A DNA stretch of 64,000 nt from Rhodotorula mucilaginosa. Its lineage: Eukaryota; Basidiomycota; Microbotryomycetes; Sporidiobolales; Sporidiobolaceae. Below are positions 45,936 to 56,396 of the stretch, piece by piece. The translations under genes and the position numbers were made by a program. Where the stretch lies: assembly GCA_034406715.1 (NCBI GenBank), contig CP137864.1:310001-374000 (forward strand), read 5' to 3'. The notes under the pieces are model-generated. The model did not search any database. It had not been told where the DNA came from and was given only the letters and a program-made list of their open reading frames with translations. The stretch's first letter is position 1, and every line of letters begins with the position of its first letter.

Positions 45936-46442
45936 GCGGATCTCGAGCTCGACGGCCTGAGCGAGTCTCGGAAGAGGCACCGCCGTGGAGCGAAGCGAGC
46001 GAGATCTGTTCACTCACGCTGGCGTCCGGGCGACCTGGTTGTGTGCGAGTCGGGCGTGAGCCCTGAGCTGTGTAGCCTGCCTGGAGACTGTTCGGAGCAT
46101 GCTGGTGGTCGCGTCGGTGATGAGGAGAGAGGCGAGCCGTCGCTGGTTCGCTGGGCAGCGCCGCCCGTTCAGGGCTGTGAAGCCGACCACACCTGCTCGC
46201 TCCCTGCTCGCCGGTCATGAGAGGCACTGCGTTGCTTCCCTTCCGCTGACTGCGCCCGACTGCGCTGCGTATCCTCGCTCCTCGCCTCCGCGGCGTCTTT
46301 CGGCGCGCGAATCGACGGTGAACCTGTCCGCCCGCTGAATTACACAACATCACCTCGTCCCGCAAGCAAGTGCGTCCTCCAGCTCTGAACAGGACAGACG
46401 CATTTGCTGACATGCAGCGCGGCCTGTCCTCAGGCGCCACGG
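45936..46442. promoter_or_regulatory. Divergent region, NDUFS6 / RhoGEF
   Basis: About 500 bp. May hold unrecognised 5' exons of the RhoGEF, because an acceptor-like CTGACATGCAG lies just before its first ATG. No domain seen. Confidence 0.35.
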
Positions 46443-49262
46443 ATGATGTCGCCGTCGCCCGTTCGCCAGGAGCGCACGTCTGCTAGCGAAGGTTCTGCAC
46501 TCCAAAACCAGATCACCGAACTGCTCGAGGGGGAACAGTCGTACTATGACGATCTGTGTCTTGTGGAAACTGCAAGTCGCCGCTGCGGGAGATACTCAGA
46601 CGCCTGGGCTCTCGTTGACCGCTCCTCTCTCAGGCTTTCGCCGAACCTCTTGCCGCCAGCAATCCGCCGATCGTCCCCCGGTCCCGCCTGCCCGCGTTTC
46701 TGTCCGAAGTACTGCTCAACATCGACCAGATCCGCACACATAGCGGCTCCTTCCTCGCGGCTTTACGGCTCCTGCAGGAACGCGATGCCGACGCCAATGC
46801 GGTGGGCGATCTTGTCGAAAGGGCGGCGCTCGAGTGGGGACCAGCCTACCACGAATACATCACCAGGCTTCCTCTGGCCGATCAACGCTTGCGCCAGGAG
46901 AAGACGGAGAATCCTGCCTTCCGCGACTTCCTCGAGGTACGTAAATACTCTCGACACAGAGCTTTGACGGGGTCTTGACCCCACGCGTCCTTCAGCTCTT
47001 TCACGACAACCCGAAAGCCTGCAAGCGAGGCTTTGACACATTTCACAGCCGTCCGACTTTTCGAGCTCTGCGCTACATTCTCCTGCTCGAAAGCATCCTC
47101 GAGCGATGCGGGACGGGAGGCCTGCGACCCGCCAGCGTCGAGCGCGCGCTGGTCATCCTGCGTAGACAGAGCGCCGAAGCGGACCGCGAGATCGAAAGGA
47201 CGAAACAGGCCGCCGCGCTGCGAGACCTCGACCACTCTTTCCTGTTCCGCGAAGATGTCGTCCAAGTGCGTGTTTGACCGAGGCTCGTTGTTCGACGCCA
47301 GTGTACCTGACAGCGCCCCGCGCAGGATCTCAACTTGCGCAGTCCTACGCGGCGCCTCTTGCATTCTGGACCCGTGATCTGGCAGCTCGCCAGCGGAGAC
47401 CAGCGGTCAGGTTTCGCCTTCCTTTTCGACCATTTCCTCGTCTTCAGCAAACCACCTCGTCCGGACCGCGAAGGTCGTCTACGGTACATCATAAAGCGGC
47501 GACCGGTTCCTCTTGCCCTCGTTCAGCTCGAGCCCAGTTCGCAGCCTTCGGCCACGCCCTCAGAGCCCAAGCACTCGTTCGAGGGCCGTTCGGTAGGGCC
47601 TGGGCAGCGCAGTGCAGCTACGGATCTGCATCCAGTTACATATCGCCAGCTAGGGCGCTCCGCCGGTCGCGTGACCTTCTTTGTCGATTCCCGGGCAGCC
47701 GCCGACGCCTGGTCCGCTGCCATCTCGAACGTCGTCACGCAGCGTGCGCCGGTAAATCCAGCATTTCGTCGAGGTGTGACCTTCCAGACAACGTACAACG
47801 GCATAGCAGCGACGTTATCTGTCCGGGTCGCAGGTCGCGACCTGCTGTTCGCCGGAGGAACCGGCGGCGTCGATGTGGCCTGGTTGGATCGACTTCGCGA
47901 TCTGCGCCGTGTTTTACACCTATCGGGAGTGACGCACTTGGCGAGATGGGCGGGGCCGGAGGGCTTTCTTCTTGTTCTAGCCGAGGGCGTCCTCCTCGCG
48001 TATCCCTTGGATTGCGTCGTCCCGTCTGGCAGCGGCAGCATCTCGTCGGTCACGGAGCAGGGTGCGCACTCTTCTTGCTTCGTCGGTCCTCTCCATGTTT
48101 CCGCAGAGGCTGACCGCTTTGCTCGCTGGTCGGTGAAAACACCACTTCTCAGCTCAAAGGCTCAGCGGGAGAGCGAAGGTTGTCTCTTTCTGCACGGGGA
48201 ATATCGGCAAAACCCCGGTTGTCATGTGTGAGCTGACAGCATCTATGCGCCACCGTTAGTCTCTGCTGAATGCTTGCTCAACTTCTCGCATCCTTGGCAG
48301 GCATGACACACGGCGGTGGCCAAACGCGTCTCACCCTTTTAGGGCTCGATGGCGACCCCGAACTGCGTTCACAGGCTACCCCGCGCAAGTTCAAGATCAT
48401 GCAGCTTTACTCGCTGTGAGTCTGTCCAGCGTCTGGTCTCAAAGGACCCCTGAGCATTTCACACTGACCGCTCCGGAGGTGTCAGCGCTGGTGTGCCCCT
48501 GCGCATCGAGATTTTACAGGGTCATCTGGCCCTGTACCATCGCCATCACATCGAAGTCATGGATATGGAGACAATGCGGTATGCTTCTACCTTGTCTCCG
48601 CTGCCTTTTCACGGCCGGGAGCTAATTCTCATTGCTTGGATAGCACCCTGACCGTGCCGGACCTCCTCCCGGTGCCGACAGACGATCTCCTCCCTTTGGT
48701 GCACCTGTCTGAGGGAGGTCTAGTGCTCGGGTTATTCAGAGCTGTCAAGGATCGGCATCTTCTCGTATTTGACCGTGCGTGCATGCTGCTCCCTTCCTTT
48801 CGGTTGCCGCGCCAGTGCTTAGCTGGCTGCTGTGTTTTTCGTGTCTCTACAGATGCGGCCTTCTTTGTGGATGCCTGGGGCTGTCCAGTTGGTGCTGTTC
48901 TCTTCATTTGGGAGTCGCGTCCCCAACGGGCAGTTGCGAAGGACTCGCGGGTCTGTACGTTCATTTCCATTCGGCTCGGGACACCGGCTGTGCTGCTGAC
49001 GGGTGCTTGATGCCAGATGGAGTTTCACCTAGACTGGTTGAAGTGCGCAGCCTGGACTCTGGGGAGCTGGTACGCCTTTCTTTGCTTGTCTCCTTGGTGC
49101 ACTCTCCACTGATGTTGCAAGTTCCAGCTCGAGATCATGCCCGGCGAGGGATACTCTCTCTTGTGTGACTCCGCCCCGGCCGACACCGGCTCCTCAAAGG
49201 ATGTGCACTTGTGTAGAGGCGTGCCAGGTCAGCCAGACTGCCTTGAATTGATAGTGGTGTAG
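46443..49262 (+). CDS. Rho guanine nucleotide exchange factor, DH-PH-CNH
   Basis: Activates Rho GTPases, as Rom1/2 do in yeast wall-integrity signalling. DH domain: NQITELLEGEQSYYDDLCLV, LPAFLSEVLLNIDQIRTHSG, LFHDNPKACKRGFDTFHSRP and FRALRYILLLESILERCG. PH: LLHSGPVIWQLASG, FAFLFDHFLVFSKPPRP and RVTFFVDSRAAADAWSAAIS. Citron homology (CNH): GVTFQTTYNGIAATLSVRVA, LFAGGTGGVDVAWLDRLR, SGRAKVVSFCTGNIG, VPTDDLLPLVHLSEGGLVLG and VEVRSLDSGELLEIMPGEGY. A final splice gives DCLELIVV and the stop at 49260-49262. Shorter than Rom2-like proteins, with no DEP domain seen upstream; 5' exons may be missing from this call. At least eight introns. Confidence 0.82.
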
Positions 49263-50278
49263 GCAAATTGCACTGTGCATTGCTGATACGAAGGGTCTCG
49301 CTTGCCACCGTATGCTTGCCACTGTGCGTTTGCCACTGTGTACTGTTATTGCTCTACCGTGATAAGCTCTGCACTGAAAGCTCGAATATCTACCCAGGGT
49401 GGGTTGAATTGAGGCAGCAGACAACAGAGCAACGGAGGGTGGGAGCCGGTTACCGCATACTATCCAGGACACACCTTCTTTTGAAAACTTGAGTGTCAAG
49501 CGATGAACCCTATCACCCTCAGTGAAAAGCCCCGCGTTGTCGCACCAAGGACGGTTCTCATGGTAAAGCATGCAACCGCGGCTCGACAAGGATGGAGTCC
49601 AATTCCTGAAGTGCCAAGAGTTGGGCGCTGTCAGCGAAGGACTGGCCCAAACTTTCACAGGGACAGATTGGAATCTCAGGATCGAGAGAGGGGTGAGGAA
49701 CACCGGTGCTACACCTTTGGTTGCTGAGAAGGTAGGCGATGGTGGTGCTTCTGAGTTCAAGGGAGGAGAGGAGAATAGTGCTCTGGTAGGTGTAGTGTAG
49801 AGGGAGCAGTGGAGGAAGAAAAGTAAGTGCAAAACTCGACTGACCGTCCAATTGGTTGATTTGGCCTGCTCGTTGGTTGACACTGAGCTGTTCCAAAATG
49901 CCAACGTGAACTTCAGATCGCGACCTGGAACAAGTGTGGTGGAGAGACCAACAGATGTGTGGAAGGCAGCAACAACCGGTGCCATGGTGGCATGGTGGTG
50001 TGGTGGCGTTCGGAGTGAGCAGAACAAGAACAACAATTTTCAAGAGATATTCAGTGACCTTGGGGATTGAATGGACTGGCCAACCAAACCAGAAAAAGGG
50101 AGATGAGGAAGTCTTTCCAATTTGTGAGCGAAGACGGGAGGGAGTGCCACGGAAGATGGGGCTGGAGCATCCTGTGCACGCTGGGAGACCAGAAGCCCAA
50201 CTTGGTGAGCTTGCGTACGTGCGCACCCCACTGAGCCAGGAGGCAACCCGGCATTGGTTGCTTGAGGCTGCACATGCT
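49263..50278. other. Low-complexity / decayed LINE sequence
   Basis: First kilobase after the RhoGEF stop. Around 49690-49830 (minus) a stretch reads LLSSLELRSTTIAYLLSNQR, which resembles the C-terminus of the LINE ORFs to the right (LLSEL...IAFLLSDP). It therefore looks like a very old LINE fragment. A 280-codon minus frame (49194-50036) crosses it and the end of the RhoGEF, and I do not regard it as a gene. Confidence 0.35.
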
Positions 50279-50721
50279 AGGATAGGAGAGGATAAATTCC
50301 AAGTTTAAAGTCGTTCGAGCCTAGAAAAGACTCATGTCAATTGGGGCCACTGACTAGAGTGAGCCACCAAACCAGTTCACTGGGGAAGGGGTAACATAAG
50401 CAAGGGAAGGGGAGTATACACGCGAACCAGCTAACTGGGGAAGGGGTAATAGAAGCGAGGGAAGGGGAGTATACACGTGGGAGGAAAAACCTCGTAGGGT
50501 AAACCCACCAGAAACGAGAGTAAGGAAATCACAGAACATAGAACAGACGCGGAAACCGGCCCGTATCCTGCACAAACTTGATGAGGGGACGAGTATTGCG
50601 TGGCGCTGCAGCTTGCCGTCTAAGGTGTTGAGCCATCACTAAATCGACCGGCTTTACTCGCCCCCGGCGGATCCCTCCATCCCCTCTGAATAGCGCCCCC
50701 CTTCCGTGTTGACCCTCTCCC
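50279..50721 (-). mobile_element. LINE family B, 3' end
   Basis: 5'-truncated non-LTR element. The ORF end reads LIKFVQDTGRFPRLFYVL, followed by the B-type 3' UTR and the tail TTGGAATTTATCC before a short (TATCC)-like tract at 50279. The same 3' UTR occurs on the plus strand at 61800-62044. Its UTR holds a local tandem duplication of about 58 bp (about 50370-50485), single in the plus-strand copy. Confidence 0.75.
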
Positions 50722-50891
50722 ATAGCCCTCCACCTTTTCCTCCACCTTTTATCCCTTGACCATTCATTCCAACCTGATTTTCCTGCCTCAACGAGGAGGT
50801 TTCTTCTTTGGGCCTTTCCTCGCTTACCCCACTTTGAGTAGTATCTTTGGTCTACATGGGCTCTCTAGCTCAATATGACTTGAAACAAGAC

Positions 50892-50948
<57 letters not shown>
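50722..50948 (+). mobile_element. LINE family A, 3' UTR and (TATC)n tail
   Basis: Ends with the A-type signature GTCTACATGGGCTC ... ATGACTTGAAACAAGA, then about 14 TATC units. The tail replaces poly(A), and the same ending recurs in at least ten other places in the block. Confidence 0.85.
50892..50948 (+). repeat. (TATC)n microsatellite, LINE A tail
   Basis: The longest tetranucleotide run in the window, about 57 bp of uninterrupted TATC, directly after the LINE A 3' end. Confidence 0.95.
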
Positions 50949-51455
50949 CTCCCAACCTCACCTTCCCCTGCTTCCACTTGTCTCTCCTGCGCCACCAAGT
51001 AAGTCGCCCTCACGACTACGCACCAGAGCTGGCGTGTACAAGGCCCACTTCAAACCCGAACAATTGATGTATGTTTGCGGCGGCAAGCTAGAAACTTGCA
51101 GATCCCTCGTTGTCCATTGCCCGCTCTATGCTTCTTCATGCGCCTCTGCCCTACACCTCAGATCCCTTACTCACCTGCCTCCTCTGGCATCCATCCATGC
51201 GCAACAAAGGTGATAAGCTGGTTTCTTGCCGAGTCTGGCCGCTTTGACACATTTCACTTCCTGGCCTTGGAGGATTCGCCCGTTGGTTTTCTGATATCTG
51301 TTCTGGCCCTCTCTGTTGATCCACCCTACACCCTTCATTCATTTACAACCTGTTTTTCCTGACTCGAAAGAGCAACTTCTTCTTTGCCCTTTCCTTGCTT
51401 CTCTCACTGTGTGTAGCATCCCTGGTCTACATGGGCTTATTAGCTTGAAGTAGTT
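50949..51455 (+). mobile_element. LINE family A, degraded C-terminal fragment
   Basis: Encodes a diverged version of the ORF C-terminus (VYKAHFKPEQLMYVCGG, CPLYASSC) and ends at GTCTACATGGGCTTATTAGC without a microsatellite tail. It starts directly after the (TATC)n tract of the previous copy. Confidence 0.65.
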
Positions 51456-51831
51456 TGAGACACCATCCATCGAGGCATTGACAACCTGATCCAAAAGTGC
51501 GCTCGCCAGCGAGTTAATCCGGGCGCCAAATGCTCAAGCTAAAGGAGTGCCTTGTCAAGCTGTGAAGCACTGGCCAATAGAAACAATATGACTTAGAACA
51601 GGAAGTATCTACCCATCTATCGATAGCAGCAGCGCATTCCAGTGCAACCAAGCGGCAACCAGTGCAACCAAGTGGCAACCAGTATGTCTCAGGCGGTGTT
51701 GAAGATGCCTCGCTTGTCACAATTGTTCCATTGCCTGAGACCTCCAGCAAGAAGAGTGAGCAAGTTGGGTACTAAGCTGTGGCGTTGGTGGGCAATTGCA
51801 GTGTGTTGTCCAATCCAATGCAGAAGTACTT
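51456..51831. other. Unassigned sequence with 20-bp tandem repeat
   Basis: No gene or clear LINE match. Contains two near-identical 20-bp units starting AGTGCAACCAAG at 51641-51660 and 51661-51680. Confidence 0.5.
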
Positions 51832-52795
51832 ACTTGATAGATAGATAAGTCGCATTGGAGTCAGGAAGCGCACGCTGTTGAAGAGGGAGGGTGCAGAGAG
51901 AGAGGGGAGAGTGTGGGTACAGCAGAAAGGGTTCCAGGGCTGAAAGGGCGAGGCAGCAGGCCCTGCTGGAGGCAAGTAAAGTGAGTTGAAATGGCCTGAG
52001 TTGGCAATCAGTGAGCTGACCATGGAAGCAAGAGTAAGAAGGGCCGGGAGTTGGCAATAGAGCAAAGGCCGACGCCGGTCAACGCAACAATCCAGTCCTT
52101 TACCCACTTCTGAGAGAGAGCGGCTTTTTAGCTAGCCCATGGTGTAGAGCGGGTAGTGAAGGAAGAAGTGGTTGCAGGTCTCCGGCTCGCCACTGCACGC
52201 GCAAAGGAGCCGTTCCGGTTCGAAGTGCGCTTTGTAGGAAGCGCCTGTGCGTAGTCGAGTGAGCAGGGTTGACTGGCGGCGCGAGAGAGAGGAGTGTAAG
52301 CGAGAGAAGGAAGGGCCGGGAGGGGAGGAGGCGACGGCGCGAAGTTGGCACGTCACCCAAAGTGCCGCCCGGGTGGATTTTTGAGCTGCTTTAAACGCGG
52401 ACCAGCCTGCAGAGAGGCTTCTGGATAGTAAGTGACCGTGTCTGATCTCGCCGGAGCTGTTGAGAGGCGGTGAGGGTGCAAAGACACTTCTGGGAAGCTC
52501 TCGGCCGCCAGTGAGGCGTCCGTTGCCGAGCTCGCAATTTTGTTGTGCGCCGCACTGTGATGCGGGCATTAACTTGTCCATTACCTGTTGTTCACCGCCT
52601 CTAGGGCTTTGTATGAGGGTATATATAAGAGGTGGGGAAGCAGGGGGAGGTGCACAGCAGAGATGGAAGACTCAACAGACAGATCCTCGAGGGCGGCAGT
52701 AAATGGTCGAAACTGGCCAAGTTAGTGAAGAAGCATAAAGTCACCTTGTTCACTTGAGAGCCACTGAGGAGGAAAGCAAGAGAAGATGTCCTGAG
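51832..52795 (-). mobile_element. LINE family A, rearranged C-terminal copies
   Basis: Two adjoining minus-strand fragments. One (about 51832-52590) encodes SFSRLHSSLSRRQSTLLTRL, YKAHFEPERLLCACSGEPET and then, after a rearrangement, IANSGHFNSLYLPPAG, ending at a short GATA tract. The second (about 52598-52795) encodes only LLSGSQVNKVTLCF and 3' UTR. Both are inactive remnants. Confidence 0.65.
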
Positions 52796-52799
52796 ACAT

Positions 52800-53112
52800 A
52801 GGGTGGCAAACAGCATACAGAGTGGTGCAGAGGGTGGCAGTGGAAGGACTGCTCTCGCGTTTTGGCTTCTCCCGCTTCCGCCAGTTCCCCTCGCTCCGCT
52901 AATCAAGCCTGCACACCAACCTTGCACTGGCACCTGCAACTGGGACACCTACAAGGCGCATAATGAACCTGAGCAACTTATGTGCGCCTGCAGAATCAAG
53001 CAGAACACGCGAGCATCTTTGCCCCGCTGTCCTCCCTATGCCATCCTTTGCGCAACACTCCTCTCCTCCCTCCAACTTGGAACTCCCTCCCTTGCATTCC
53101 TCCTCAGTGGAT
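52800..53112 (+). mobile_element. LINE family A fragment, plus strand
   Basis: Encodes YKAHNEPEQLMCACR, LRCPP-like and LGTPSLAFLLSG. It stops abruptly at 53112 where the GATA tail of an opposite-strand copy begins. Confidence 0.6.
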
Positions 53113-53292
53113 AGATAGATAAATCTTGTTTCAAGTTATATCAAGCTATAGGAAGCTCATGTAGACCAAGGATGCTAGAGGCACCGATGGGTGGGAACAG
53201 AAAGAGAGAAGGATGGAGAGGGCGGAGAATGCAGACAGGAGAAGGAGAGTGGGTATAGTCAAAGGGGTAGAAGAAAGGAAGGGATAACTTGC
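53113..53292 (-). mobile_element. LINE family A 3' UTR and tail
   Basis: Minus-strand 3' end with the ATGGGCTCC-like signature and a short (TATC)n tail at 53113-53125, abutting the plus-strand fragment. Confidence 0.65.
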
Positions 53293-53380
53293 AGATAGAT
53301 AGATGAATAGATAGATTATTCGCGTTTCAAGTCATATCGAGCTATAGAAGCCCATGTAGACCGCGGATACTACGCAAAGT
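53293..53380 (-). mobile_element. LINE A, distal part of an interrupted older copy
   Basis: Minus-strand 3' terminus beginning ACTTTGCGTAGTATCC and ending in an imperfect GATA run. Its other half appears to be 56186-56396, the pair being split by the 2.8-kb copy between them. Confidence 0.6.
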
Positions 53381-56191
53381 GATAGATAGATAGATAGATC
53401 AATCAAGTTTCAAGTCATGTCGAGCTAGAGAGCCCATGTAGACCGAGGGTACTACTCAAAGTGGGAGAGGCAAGGAGAGGCCCGAAGAAAAAACCTGCTC
53501 GTCTGAGTCAGGAAAATCGAGTTGGAGTAAAGGGACAAGGGTATATGGTGGAGGCAGAGTGATGGGCTATGGTGGCGGGTCAAGCAAAAAGAGGAGGGGG
53601 GGGGGGGGGGCTATCCAGAAAGAGGGGGGTCTGCTGGCGGCGAGTAGAGCGAGTCGAATCGCCCCGAGTTGGCAAGGAAGCGGAGAGTCGCCTTGGTGGC
53701 GGAGGGGTCGCTGAGCAGGAAGGCGATGGGTGGGAGGGTGGGCTTGCGAAGTTCTGAGAGGAGGGTGGCGCGAGGAGCGGCGTAGAGAGGGCAGAGGAGG
53801 AGGAAGTGTTCCCGGGACTCAACTTCTCCGCACTCGCACAGTTCCTTGTCCGGATCAAAGTGCGCGCGGTAGGCGCCAAGGTCGCATACGCCGGTGCGTA
53901 GTCGGGAAAGCAGGGTCGATTGCCGACGGGTGAGCTGAGCATGGAATCGAGAGAAGGAAGGGCCGGGAGGGGATCTGGCGATCGCGCGAAGACCGGCGCC
54001 GGTCGTTGCTGCAGACCATTCCTTGGCCCATTGCTGGTGGAGAGCGGCTCGGTAGCTAGCCCATATCGCCGAGACGCTTCTGGGGAGCTCCCAGCCGCCA
54101 CCGAGACGTCCGTCGCCGAGGTCGCGGTCTTGCGTTGAAGGCGCTCGGGCGGCGATCCGACGAGTCGTCATTGCCAAGTCGCCTCTCCTGCCTCCTTCCT
54201 CGTACTCGCTGTCGCCACCATCGCTGGAGGACGACTCGCTGACGGCTTTAGGGTCGAACGCCATGGCCCTGAGTCCCCGTCTTGCTTTCGCCCGCTTCTC
54301 GTGAGCGGTTGTCGACTTTGCTAGCGCACGACCCGCCTCCTCGACGGCCGACTTCGCCAACTCGTCGGCTTCCTCGTTGCCGTCGATGCCGATGTGACCG
54401 GGAACCCAGTGCACGACCACGCGAACCCGAGGGTGAGTCTCCTCCATTGAAATGAGCGAGTTGCGGATCGCGAGGCGGATTGTTTGGCCGGGCGAGGGTC
54501 GGGGGTCAATCGGGCGCTGGACGGCAGAGAGGTTATCAGCGAGGATGTGGAGGGCGTTCTCTTGGTTGGTGGGCATGAAAATGGCGGCGCTGCTGAGGGC
54601 AATACGCAGCCCTTCGAGCTCTCCGTCGTAGATCCCGAAGTGCTGACCCAGCTCTTTCCTCCTCGCAGCCTTCGCCTCCCTTCCTCCTTCCACCGTCACC
54701 CTGAACGCCACGCCGGCGCCAGCGATCCCCTCCATCAGACTTCCATCAGAGAAGGCAACCACATCACCCTCGATGCGCCCCTCGAGCATCGTCATCAACG
54801 CCTTCACCGCCTCCTCTTTGCTCGACGCGATTCGCACTTCCAGTGACCTTGGCGCCTCTGACCACGGTGCGACGGCATGGGGAAGCAGGGTTTCAACGCG
54901 GGTGAGCGGAGCGGCGACTGGGCCAAGCAGGTCGAGGGCGCGGTGGAGTGGGGATGGGTGCGTTGGTGACTTCTCGGCGCGTGCGAGGGCAAGGCGGGGG
55001 GCTATCGGGTTCGAAGGCGGGGCGGCCGCTGCGCGAAGGGCGAGACGGGCGAGGGCGCTTCGGAGGCGGAGTCGAGTCGGCAGTAAGTTGGCTTCGACTT
55101 CCATCGCGGCTGTCGAGTCTGACCTAAAGCACCCTGTCACCAGCACGAGCGCAGCTCGGTGAACAGCTTCCACCACCCGTACCTTCTTCCCTTCCTCACG
55201 CCTGCCTCCCTTCGCCGGCTCGAACCACGCCGCCGCCGACCAGTCGAGCCGGGGGAGGACGATCGCGCGGGCGAGTTGGACGGAGTGGTGTCGGCGGAGG
55301 AAGCCTCGGGCGCTGCAGAGCAGACGGATACCCGTCAGCGCAACGGAGGCCTTGCTTGCGCAGGCGGCGACGTGTTTCTCGAAAGTGAGTCGCTCGTCAA
55401 TGATTGTGCCGAGCATCGTGAGTGAGGGCGACCAGGGGATGGGAGTACCGGCGAGGACGACATCAGGCGGATCCGCTGACACCTTTCTGTTGTGCGGCGC
55501 ATACAGAACGGCGTCGCTTTTGGAGGGCTCGAATTCCGACAGGTGAGTCTTTGACCAGTCTTCGAGCGCCGGCATGAGCTGGTTCGCTCGCGCGACAGCA
55601 GCTTCCGCTGACTTGCCCCAAACGAGTAGGTTGATGTCGTCGATCCAGCCGAGCGCCATCGACGTCGACGTCTGCAGCGCAGCCAGCGCCGGCGCGTTGT
55701 AGAAGAGATAGAGGATTGGGCTTAGAGGTGAGCCCTGCGGTAACCCGCTCTTCCACTCGACCGGGCCGGAGCTGACGCCCTCGAGTCGCAGATCGCACGT
55801 TCGATCCGTCATGAAGGAGCGAATCCACTCGACCACGCGTGCTGGTAAGCCCTTTCTTCCGAGTCCGTTGCAGAGCGCGTCGGTGTTGACGCTCGGGAAC
55901 GCCTTTGCGACGTCGAGCGCGACGCCAACGACGACATTGCCGTCCCTCCACTGACGCTTGATCTCGTCAACGAAGCAGACAACCGACTCGTCAACCGACC
56001 GACCCTGCCGACCGCCGAAATGCTCGGGCGGGAGCAGTTGATGCCGTTCTGCAAGGTACGCGAGTCTGCGCGCAACGATCGATTCGAGAATCTTGGCTGA
56101 CGTCTTCTCGAATGCGATCAGCCGATACGCCTTCGCTAGCGAATAGTCCGGTTTTTTCGGCTTTCGCAACACGACGGTGAGGAAGCGAGGA
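53381..56191 (-). mobile_element. LINE family A, long 5'-truncated copy
   Basis: Largest element in the window. It begins inside the reverse transcriptase region (RFLTVVLRKPKKPDYS), has a full 3' UTR including a G-rich/C-rich run near 53588-53606, and ends in about five TATC units. It sits in the 3' UTR of an older A copy with CGCTT shared at the 5' junction. The intact frame suggests a recent insertion. Confidence 0.85.
53611..56172 (-). CDS. LINE ORF2-like: reverse transcriptase, RNase H, zinc knuckle
   Basis: Uninterrupted 853 codons. The RT motifs run AYRLIAFEKTSAKILESIVA, VGVALDVAKAFPSVN, GLPQGSPLSPILYLFYNA and GWIDDINLLVWG. The catalytic box is WIDD rather than the common YADD/FADD. 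RNase H follows: VAFSDGSLMEGIAGAGVAF, YDGELEGLRIAL, LHILADNLSAV and HWVPGHIGIDGNEEADELAK. All four acidic residues and the His are present. After an acidic linker (SESSSSDGGDSEYEEGG) comes a C-terminal knuckle, CECGEVESREHFLLLC. The endonuclease and the RT N-terminus are missing by 5' truncation, and the first codon used here (56172) is only the start of the open frame. It cannot be a complete autonomous element. Confidence 0.85.
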   Translation of the reverse strand: MLRKPKKPDYSLAKAYRLIAFEKTSAKILESIVARRLAYLAERHQLLPPEHFGGRQGRSVDESVVCFVDEIKRQWRDGNVVVGVALDVAKAFPSVNTDALCNGLGRKGLPARVVEWIRSFMTDRTCDLRLEGVSSGPVEWKSGLPQGSPLSPILYLFYNAPALAALQTSTSMALGWIDDINLLVWGKSAEAAVARANQLMPALEDWSKTHLSEFEPSKSDAVLYAPHNRKVSADPPDVVLAGTPIPWSPSLTMLGTIIDERLTFEKHVAACASKASVALTGIRLLCSARGFLRRHHSVQLARAIVLPRLDWSAAAWFEPAKGGRREEGKKVRVVEAVHRAALVLVTGCFRSDSTAAMEVEANLLPTRLRLRSALARLALRAAAAPPSNPIAPRLALARAEKSPTHPSPLHRALDLLGPVAAPLTRVETLLPHAVAPWSEAPRSLEVRIASSKEEAVKALMTMLEGRIEGDVVAFSDGSLMEGIAGAGVAFRVTVEGGREAKAARRKELGQHFGIYDGELEGLRIALSSAAIFMPTNQENALHILADNLSAVQRPIDPRPSPGQTIRLAIRNSLISMEETHPRVRVVVHWVPGHIGIDGNEEADELAKSAVEEAGRALAKSTTAHEKRAKARRGLRAMAFDPKAVSESSSSDGGDSEYEEGGRRGDLAMTTRRIAARAPSTQDRDLGDGRLGGGWELPRSVSAIWASYRAALHQQWAKEWSAATTGAGLRAIARSPPGPSFSRFHAQLTRRQSTLLSRLRTGVCDLGAYRAHFDPDKELCECGEVESREHFLLLCPLYAAPRATLLSELRKPTLPPIAFLLSDPSATKATLRFLANSGRFDSLYSPPADPPLSG

Positions 56192-56396
56192 AAGGCCCGA
56201 AAATAAAACCCGCTTGTTCAAGTTGGGTCAGGTTGGAAAAGGGTGAAGAGTATAGTGTGGATCAGGAGTGAGACAAGAAAGGGGAGGGCAGAGCAGAAGT
56301 CAGAAACTAAACAGATGGTTCCTCCAAGGGTGGGCAGTCAAGCGAGTCAAAACGGCCCGTCGGCGAGGAACCGGAGCGTCGCCTTCGTTGCGAGAG
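56186..56396 (-). mobile_element. LINE A, proximal part of the interrupted older copy
   Basis: Encodes the ORF end LLSDPLATKATLRFLADG and part of the 3' UTR down to CCTTTCCTCGCTT, where the long A copy begins. The rest of this UTR continues at 53380. Confidence 0.6.

Noticed and set aside
49194-50036. 280-codon minus-strand frame
   Set aside because: Overlaps the RhoGEF 3' end and a decayed LINE piece. Composition resembles LINE remnants, with no independent gene evidence.
53381-56191. LTR retrotransposon or retrovirus-like element
   Set aside because: No LTRs, gag, protease or integrase. The RT motifs, C-terminal knuckle, 5' truncation and microsatellite tail identify a non-LTR LINE.
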